In this document: one piece after another, positions 1 through 64,000 of the stretch
How positions within the stretch are numbered: the first letter of the stretch is position 1
How the letters are laid out: each line of letters opens with the position of its first letter
DNA from: Corydoras sp. C115
Lineage: Eukaryota > Chordata > Actinopteri > Siluriformes > Callichthyidae
Reading direction: 5' to 3'
Assembly: GCA_019802505.1 (NCBI GenBank)
Contig: JAFMOC010000016.1
Coordinates: 2,072,001-2,136,000 of the forward strand
Length of the DNA: 64,000 nt
Notes under the pieces: generated by a model
Seen by the model: the letters and a program-made list of their open reading frames with translations, nothing else
Databases searched by the model: none
Told to the model about the DNA's origin: nothing
Program-made: the position numbers and the translations under genes

Positions 1-1689
1 TCCATCTGGGCTGGATAGGACTGAAATGGTGAAATACTCAAACAGAAAAGCAAAATCAAGGTCAAAATACAAACACAATTAGATACCTCATACACAATAT
101 TGGGGCTAAATCTCGTATCACAACAATACAAATTTAGGATATAAAGCTGAAGGTTCTTATGGCCTGACCTAACTAAATTTAATAGAAAACTGTAGTGGAC
201 TGTTATTTGCCACAAACATCTGGCCTCAAGCTGTCATCAGATGAACAACTCCAGTTTGAGCTAATGTAATTACTAATGTAAGATAAACAAATAGTGTAAA
301 GATTTCATGATTACTGAACATGGTTGTGGTTACAATTGGCTGCCAGTTCTACAGTTTTGAGGTGTACTAATGGCCACAATAACATGTATAACATTATACT
401 ATACTAACTTAATATGCTCCACAGCTTCTTAGAAGAATTGTGGTAGGGAGATAATTGTAGTCCAAACTTTTCTACACCCGCAGCAACCAAGAAAATTCAA
501 TGGCATATTTTAATCATTTAATTTATTTCCGAATACACAATTCTTTTTATACCACAGCAGAAAATGCTCAGTTAGGAATTATTGTGATACCCTCAGGTCC
601 CCTAAAGGGACCTACCATCTCACCTCCTTGCTGATGTTGCGGTACTATAGGAACAGGGTGGCTGTTTACCAGCCATTTAGAACATTTAGAACTCCATCCA
701 GCAGGACCAACCAGTGTAGCAAGGCATTCATACATACATAATAAGGTTTGAAAAATAGTCTTCATATATTTTTTTGCCCAGCACTCGTTTAAGCGCAACC
801 GCCCACCTGTAGAGGATCCTGCATCGAGGGGTTTGTGACACTCTGAAGAAATCAGCAGCTTGAAAAAGCTTAACAGGGGAATAATTACAGCTGCCCTTTT
901 AAAAAGATTTGTTTGTTTAACAGAAACATTCCTTAATGAGCCTTTAACAAATAATATTCACCTGTCCTGTGAATCACTCACATACCTTTTCACAGTTGGA
1001 TGATCTCAGTTTTCATTAAATATTGTTTTTATGCCTTTTTCAAGACATTGAACTATTTCACACTTTTTATCTTCAGAAAGGTTTTCTTCCTCACCAAATT
1101 GCTTGAGAAGTGTGACATGCTTAGTAATGTGGAATGTCTCTTTATAGGTAAATTTGAAAGCCATAGGCCAAAATCACCTGGAAATGTAATTAACAAACCT
1201 GAGGTCAGCACCAGTTGTCTTTAAAAAAAAAAACCTTATTCTTACATAATAATTTGTAACTGCTCCAGGAATGCCGTATGTAACGTGTTCTAAACCCAAC
1301 TGAGTTTGGATTCTTTTAGCTGGCTTTGGATAAAATTGTCTACTAAATGTTGTAATAGCATGCAATGATTATTAATTTAATAGTTTTTCCAATTCATTTG
1401 AACGTTATATATTCAAAGTCAATATAGGATTGGTGAGCTTGGTTCTTATTTTCAATGGGATAATCACTAAGACCATGACTGCATGACCCATTTTCCACAT
1501 ATTCTTTATGATCACCGGAGCAAAAATGCACAGGTCAGACATTTACCATAATGTACTTTTCAGTGGCAAAACTAATACCACATTAAATTAGATTTGGATA
1601 AAAGATTCACTTTGAAGTCAACTGAAAACCTAAACAGTCAGAATACAAAACATATTTGAACAAGAAGTTCAACTTTTATAATTTAAACT
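1..1689. other. AT-rich 3' flank or UTR, nothing recognised
   Basis: AT-rich sequence with only short chance open frames. No exon, repeat or RNA gene could be supported here. It lies 3' of ttll7. Confidence 0.5.
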
Positions 1690-2640
1690 AAATTAGTTAT
1701 CAAAGCCCCCCACCCCTCCCAACACCACCGGAATCTGGAATAAAAAAAGATATCTAGCCTCATCTGATTTAAACTCTATAAGTGAAAGAAGGTCTGTGTG
1801 TAAAATTATGTCCTTTAAGAAAAGCTTCAGGCACATGAGGGGGAGTCTGAGACAGACTGTCACTGCTACCCTCCCTGATGGTGCACGACCCTGTGTCACT
1901 CCGCTGGCCAAGAGTGGCGTGCGGAAGCGGATGGAGGACAGGCGGCGTATGGGTGCAGGTAGGGGGCAAGGCACATGCCAGAGCAGAGGATGAGTGGTTT
2001 TTGAAAGGAAGTGGGGGAAGGGAGGGGGGGTCACCGCCAATATGGTGCCATGCCCCTACTCAGACATCATTTTCCTAACGAGGCAAAGCATATGCTGGCT
2101 AAGTGAAAAGTCTAATCTGTCATCCCCCTGCTCCGTTCTGCCACGGAGTCGTCAATGAGGCATGTCCCAGGAAAAGATGTGGAAGTGCATGTCATGCGCC
2201 ATGCAGTGAGGACTGTTGTGATTCGCTATGATGAATGAGTGGGTGCTTGTTGCCATGGTAAGTGAAAAGGAGATGGAGTAAAAGTTGTGCTGCTTAGCCA
2301 CGGTCCCATCCAGGACCTGGTGCTCAATCACAACAGAGCAAACAAGTGCAGGCAACAGTGTGAGGGCGGCTGGTTATGGTCTGGATACATAAGGGGGGGA
2401 GAGAGGACTTTCATCCAAATCCAAGAGGACAAAGACCTGCATCATGTAGTGAGAGGGTGGAAGAGGAAGGGGTTGAGCCACGAGATGAGACTGGTCCAGC
2501 AGCCGAAGGAGAGCTTCAACACGGTCCGCAAGTCAAAAGCAGAAACACAGGATCACAGTTTAATGGCGGAGGAGAAAATTTGTACCTTTGAGTCCTGCCC
2601 ACACACAGCTTTAGAAGTCTCAAACAGGTAAATGAATTTA
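1690..2640. other. GC-rich block beyond the last certain ttll7 exon, possible 3'UTR
   Basis: This stretch is clearly richer in G and C than its AT-rich surroundings and has overlapping short open frames on both strands, none matching a family I recognise. It lies 2.8 kb downstream of the last secure ttll7 exon. It could be the 3'UTR or terminal exon of ttll7, or a conserved noncoding element. On the minus strand it is C/T-rich with polypyrimidine runs. Confidence 0.3.
2560..2608 (-). CDS. Tentative last ttll7 coding exon (short, divergent)
   Basis: This is a weak candidate for the terminal exon. After AG at 2609-2610 the frame fits the phase left by the previous exon and reads SCVWAGLKGTNFLLRH then TAA. 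Only the pattern G..T.F.LR recalls the human ending GSTQFFLRT, and the rest of the human C terminus is missing. The polypyrimidine tract is poor. The true last exon may lie elsewhere in positions 1-5400 or to the left of the window. Confidence 0.2.
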
Positions 2641-2938
2641 CCAAGTCAGCTGGGTTTTCATGGTCTGTTAGCTTAATCAAGTTGCAGTAAACATGGATTT
2701 AAACAAGAATTAACAGGAAATATAATACAATTAGAGGTTAAAACAGAGTCCGGATCTGAATGCTAGCTCAGAGCACTGTTGATTTCATTGCTCTGTACAC
2801 CTGCTAAACCAATAAGCAGATAAAACTGTAGCACTGCACTCAAAGGTAACAGGTTAATAACTGTAAAGTGACAAAATTTTAAGTGCATTATGGAAAGGCC
2901 CTATGTACAGAATTGCGTCAATCTTTCCATCAGATAGA

Positions 2939-4764
2939 GGGATCGACCGATATGGATTTTTTTTAGGGCTAATGAAAATTATCATAAATTAATAACCGAT
3001 ACAGAGGAATTAAGTTAATCTTAAAACCTTTAAGGTCATCACACAACAGAGAGAACAATGTTTCGATGTTTAAATGTGCTTTTTCTACAATAAATATATT
3101 TTATTTCAATATTATGCATCTATATGTATCAAGCACATTGATACCATTGGTAGTCATCCAATGTTGTTTGGGGAAGGCCTTTTTCTGTCCCAGCATGAAG
3201 GTGCTTGAGTGCACAAACAATGCCTATGTATGTATGTATGTATGGTTGAAAACAGAGACTGTCAGTCATTGCTGAATTGCACGAATGCTCTTTTGGTTGA
3301 ATAGGCAAAATTTTCCAAAAAAAGAGATCAGTCTATCACAGAACACCATTTACACTCATGCACACTCACATGCACAGCCAAGCCCATTCTCGCACATTCA
3401 CACACATTTACACCTGTAGGGCAATTTGTGTTGTCCAGTTCTTCTACCTTTCATGTTTTTGGGAGGTGTAAAAAGTGGACAAACCTGAGAAAATTCACAT
3501 GGAGAAGTGGAGACATACACAAAACTCAACAGTGACTGTGACTGGAGCTGAAAATTAAAGTAGAGACTCTAGAGCTGTGTGTTAATAGAGCCACCCTGCC
3601 ACCAACATTCCAGATAAGATAAAGCTGTTTTTTGTGTTTTATATTTTATGTATTTAAGGTGCATATTAAGGCGAAATGTGTTTTTTGTCATTACATTTTA
3701 ACATACAATTAAACTCGTCATTTTCTTCTTTGACACATACTGAGCACACTGCAAGAAACCTGTGTACCTGCCCATGCAATTATCTACTCAGTCATTATAT
3801 CCATCATACAGGTTCAGTTCGTATATACATAAAGCATAAAAACAACTGAAAGAATGTGATCTCAGGGATTTTGACTATGGATGTTTTTCACACAGAACAC
3901 TTTTGTATAACACAGAATATGAAATGGTAGTGACTCCTGGAAATATGCGATTACAAAATTATGTTGATATTCGTAAAATGTGTCACTGTGTGTGACTTTG
4001 ACTGGTTCATTCCAAAACATTAACTTTATTCTTCTTTAGCTTTTCTTAGGTAAAACATGTGTACTACAGGCCTTTTTCCCGCTGTATGACAGATGTTCTG
4101 AAATTTTCCTTTGGAATTTGCTGGTATAAATCAGAATTCAATGTTCTATCAATGAAGGCAGACAAGCCTACACATGTAGAAGAACTGCCCTGAACCTACA
4201 GAACTAAATCAAGTTTTGAAGTGTTAAATCTGCAAGTCCATGTTTTGATACTAAACTTTTAGTAATATAAAATTGTGTTAAAAATGATAATTACTGGAAC
4301 AATTCATGCAAAAATGTGTTTTTTCAGGAGTGTCAGGAGCAGGGAAAGCACTAGAAAACACATAGTGAGTCTCCGTAAATACACAAGAAAAACACTGGTC
4401 TGTGGTGAGGGTGTGTTTAAAACAGCGAACTAACAAGTTAGTGTTAATTTTTAAGTTTATAACAGCCATACAGCTTATTTGCACAAACAGTCAAGAGAAA
4501 AAATACAAGAAATAAAAGCAATCCCATTTTTTTTAAGGCACGATCCCAAAAAAAGGATGTTTGGTTGGAGGGATTAAGCGGAAAATAATAAGATGAGATG
4601 AAATCCTTCAGTTTTGCAGAGGACTTTGTTGATAAGAAAGGTGTAGAGAAAATGAGCAGTTGGAGCTGAAGTTAACATAAAGCAAAGGTTGGTGCTTAAC
4701 AATCTAATGAGTTGTGAAAGAAATAAGTAACTCTCAATATTGGCTCAGATTATCGGTCGATCCC
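2939..4764. mobile_element. Candidate non-autonomous DNA transposon with 14-bp terminal inverted repeats
   Basis: GGGATCGACCGATA at 2939-2952 recurs as its exact reverse complement at 4751-4764. The segment between is about 1.8 kb, AT-rich and without a long open frame. Perfect 14-bp inverted repeats of this type resemble hAT-like elements common in fish, but I could not find a convincing target-site duplication. Older repeat debris lies inside. Confidence 0.5.
3310..3600 (-). repeat. Old SINE-like fragment
   Basis: The order of landmarks (run of CACTCACA-like words, GGGCAATTTGTG, CATGTTTTTGGGAGG, then GAGAAAATTCACATGGAGA) follows the tail-to-middle part of the common fish SINE seen elsewhere in the window, but it is strongly diverged. 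It sits inside the segment bounded by inverted repeats at 2939 and 4764. Confidence 0.4.
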
Positions 4765-5407
4765 TAATTAAAAACTACCGTGAGTTTGAGAATTAAGTTG
4801 ATGTGAAATTGAACTGAAAACATCTGTGCTGTATTTTTCACCAATCTACTTATTTCCCAGCTGTCTTAGTCAAATGCTGAAATCCCATGCAAACATGTCA
4901 TTCAGCTAGAATGAAACAAATGTGAAGCATATAACATTACAGCATAGCCAAAAAAATATCAAAGGTCTCTCAAAATATAACAGGAATGTTTGATTTAGTC
5001 AGACAACCTTTTGGATAAATAAATTTTCTCAGATGTCATAAACCATTAAAGTATGGATATTTGTAGGAACCCAAAGGAGTGTCAAGAATTCTTGAGCTGA
5101 CTGCATTCTAGCCAAATTCTGGTTAGTAATGGTATTTTCCATTAAATCTTTGAATGCAAGGCAGTGCAGGTGCACTCAGCTCGGTTCAGGTGTAATTGAA
5201 TAAGCAGCTCCTTATATGGTATAACTGAATATGGTAAGTGATAATCTGAGGGTCATTCTTGCATGTTCACAGCTACATCTAGGTCTTACTCAAAAGTCAA
5301 GTATATACCCAATCAGGAACAGTCTCTGAAGTCATTCCAGAGAAAGAGTTTGAACAGATGGAGGGTAGAAATGAGGAAAAAATCTAAAAAAAAGGAAGCG
5401 AGTTTAC

Positions 5408-61975
<56,568 letters not shown>

Positions 61976-62632
61976 CTGCCAGAAAAACACAAATCAAAAA
62001 CATTTTTCACAAATTAACAATAGAACTCTGAAAACAAACACTGAAACACAGGCGAAGAGCAGAAAAGCATCCCTTGGGTCTTCCATGGGCAGTCTTGTCT
62101 TTGTGGTTAAATATGTAATCCCAATTCAAAGTTTCAATAATGCTAAACTGAAACAATATGACACAATAAACATTTTATAAATAGCCTTTAAAACAAAATA
62201 AACTAATGAAAGAAAATCATGTTTCTCACAGTGCAATGTACTAAAAGCTGAACATATCTACTTTCTTAAACTAACTGACAAGATAACTGAATGGCTGATG
62301 AATTTAAATCCCTGGGGTAGAAAAAAATGTAAGATTGGTGCTGAACTATTTGGACATTAATCCACTCCCATTTATTTTTAAGCCACTAATGAAAAATGTA
62401 TATGTCCTAACAGTATCAGTAATAACTCTAAACCTTATTCTAAACTAATGTAGTACATTGACGCTTTTGGCTAAAGCAGGCTTTGCTTCATTCTTTGCAG
62501 ATAACGTGCCATTTTAAATAGATGATTAATAAGCCCAATAGAGTCTACGTTTAAATCCTGATAAAATAAATCTTATTTAGCTGATAAACTTCATGACATC
62601 ATTTGATTTTATCCAACAGAACTTTAAAGATA

Positions 62633-62754
62633 GGCGGCACGGTGGCTTAGTGGTTAGCACGTTCGCCTCTCAGCACTAGGGATTCCTGGTTCGAATCCCC
62701 ATCTGGGTGGAGTTTCCATGTTCTCCCCGTGTCCGCGTGGGTTTCCTCCGGGTT
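62633..62754 (+). mobile_element. tRNA-derived SINE, 5' half only
   Basis: It starts GGCGGCACGGTGGCTTAGTGG, has GGTTCGAATCCCC and runs to GGGTTTCCTCCGGG, where it stops abruptly at GTTAATTCTG. The head is near-identical to the best copies, but the tail needed for reverse transcription is missing. Confidence 0.88.
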
Positions 62755-63569
62755 AATTCTGTATTGTTTAATTTTTAAAGTTTAACTTTTAAGATACAGT
62801 TGTGAAAATGAACAAAATATTATTTAACCAAAATTATTTTTTATTGTATTTATGACAAAAAGGTTCATACTCAAGATACACCATAAAGACCATATGGAAA
62901 TTTCTGAGATACTTACATGACATATACAGAAACTTTTATAACATCTTGTTTTCCAAATTGCAGCTTTAAGAACTGTCACTTTACCCTTCTATGTGCTGTG
63001 GTAAAATAATTAAAAAACAATCTCTAGAGCCCTAGTGGACTTTTTAATGATCAACTGTATTTAATACATGAATTGTATCACAAATATAAGTGAAACTATC
63101 ATGACTACTGCAAAATATAAACCTGTCCATAAATACTATATACCAAGACTGGTGACTAGAACACTTACCTTATGTAAGCCTTATGTTTAAAACTTTTTAA
63201 AGTATTTGAGGCATATTTGGTCAGGATGACAGTGTCTCCTATATTGACACACTAAGGTGTGCTTACCACTTCACCTTACGAGTGCCTACAAAGCAAAAAA
63301 TTCTGCTAGCTCGCTGCTTTGCTTCAGGTCACATTAGATGATGTGCTTGAATGGCCTAATAAAATAATTTAGATTGCTGATAGCCTGGTTAAAATACAGC
63401 TGCCTATTTACCAAAAGGACAAAGAGGTCATACAGATATTTATATTCGATTACAGTAAATATTTGCTGTCATTTCAGACAACTAAATGCAATAAATGAAA
63501 AGGCGATATATGCAGTCTGATATATTCACAAACAATATTGACTCAATACAAATTGCAAGTTTGAACATC

Positions 63570-63890
63570 ATGTGCCATCCTATGGCTTCTTTTCTATTGC
63601 AGTCTATTTCTACAGATGGCTTACAGCGCAGCTGCAGGAATACTGATTGGTACTAAAAAAACTGAGCATCACCACACTGCCTGCCTCTTTATTGACACCA
63701 TGTTATTTACAGAATTCAATCAAAGACCTTCCTGATTGTTTATAATGTTCTAAATGGTCAGAACCCATCTTATATCACAGACCTATTCACTTCCACTCGA
63801 CTGATTGGTCTTTTAGATGTGACAATAATTCTCTGTTACAAGACTGCAATATCCCCCTGGGATCAATAAAGTATTCTGATTCTGACTAAA
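63570..63890 (+). mobile_element. L2-type LINE remnant (end of reverse transcriptase and 3' tail)
   Basis: GCAGCTGCAGGAATACTGATTGG, CATCACCACACTGCCTGCCTC, TTCAATCAAAGACCTTCC and TGTTTATAATGTTCTAAATGG follow the last coding part of fish L2 LINEs with several frame breaks. It ends CCCCTGGGATCAATAAAGTATTCTGA, a typical LINE tail. Non-functional. Confidence 0.65.
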
Positions 63891-64000
63891 CCTAAGGGTT
63901 AGATATCGAATAAGCTTCATTATCTTGGTTTTTAAATCTGAAATAACAACATTTTTATTGGCCTAAACATCTGTCTCCTGTCTGTAATTCTGCATTCGTC

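Larger units (their letters stand above)
61976..64000 (-). other. Upstream ttll7 intron with SINE and LINE remnants
   Basis: This is the sequence 5' of the first exon found. No N-terminal exon with the expected Lys-rich stretch is present, so this is probably intron running off the window. It contains a SINE head at 62633 and a LINE fragment at 63570. Confidence 0.65.

Noticed and set aside
1693..2040. Minus-strand frame of 115 codons near the 3' end of ttll7
   Set aside because: Does not resemble the TTLL7 C terminus and overlaps another open frame on the same strand; no splice phase supports it.
2287..2631. Plus-strand frame of 114 codons in the GC-rich block
   Set aside because: No recognised family, and overlapping frames are open on both strands, as expected in locally GC-rich sequence.

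Overview
The window is vertebrate nuclear DNA, most likely from a teleost fish. It is AT-rich, carries dozens of short interspersed repeats of teleost type, and has one widely spaced multi-exon gene. The repeat set (a tRNA-derived SINE with a (TTCA)n tail, a second SINE ending in a GGATAAAAGCATCTGCTAAATG-like tail, and L2-type LINE debris) hints at an ostariophysan such as a catfish or characin. That finer placement is a guess.

Only one protein-coding gene can be supported: ttll7, encoding the tubulin polyglutamylase TTLL7, on the minus strand. Seventeen coding exons were placed by conserved protein sequence, splice sites and phase, from 61975 (5') down to 5408 (3'). They cover nearly the whole protein: the TTL/ATP-grasp catalytic core (exons at 61.9 to 35.6 kb), the basic microtubule-binding helical region (35.6 to 27 kb), the acidic and Ser-rich linkers (21.7 to 19 kb) and the conserved C-terminal domain (15.6 to 5.4 kb). 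All exon lengths and phases agree with each other except the exon at 26982-27116, which is one base short. The first coding exon, promoter and 5'UTR lie beyond the right edge. The last coding exon was not found with confidence; a weak candidate sits at 2560-2608, next to a GC-rich block (1.7 to 2.6 kb) that may be 3'UTR.

Everything else is intron or 3' flank. It holds about fifteen copies of one tRNA-derived SINE in both orientations (some nested, some in inverted pairs, two with clear target-site duplications), a second SINE type, LINE 3' remnants, foldback/MITE-like DNA transposon debris, a 1.8-kb segment bounded by perfect 14-bp inverted repeats, several long microsatellites, an ATCC/CCAT-rich degenerate block and two tandem duplications (82 bp perfect and 360 bp).

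No operon, CRISPR, prophage, rRNA or functional tRNA gene was seen. The points most worth a second look are the one-base frameshift in an otherwise conserved ttll7 exon, a GC-AG intron at the same exon, the apparently divergent last exon, the inverted SINE pairs inside the ttll7 transcript, and a 118-codon open frame 20 bases upstream of a ttll7 exon that I cannot explain.
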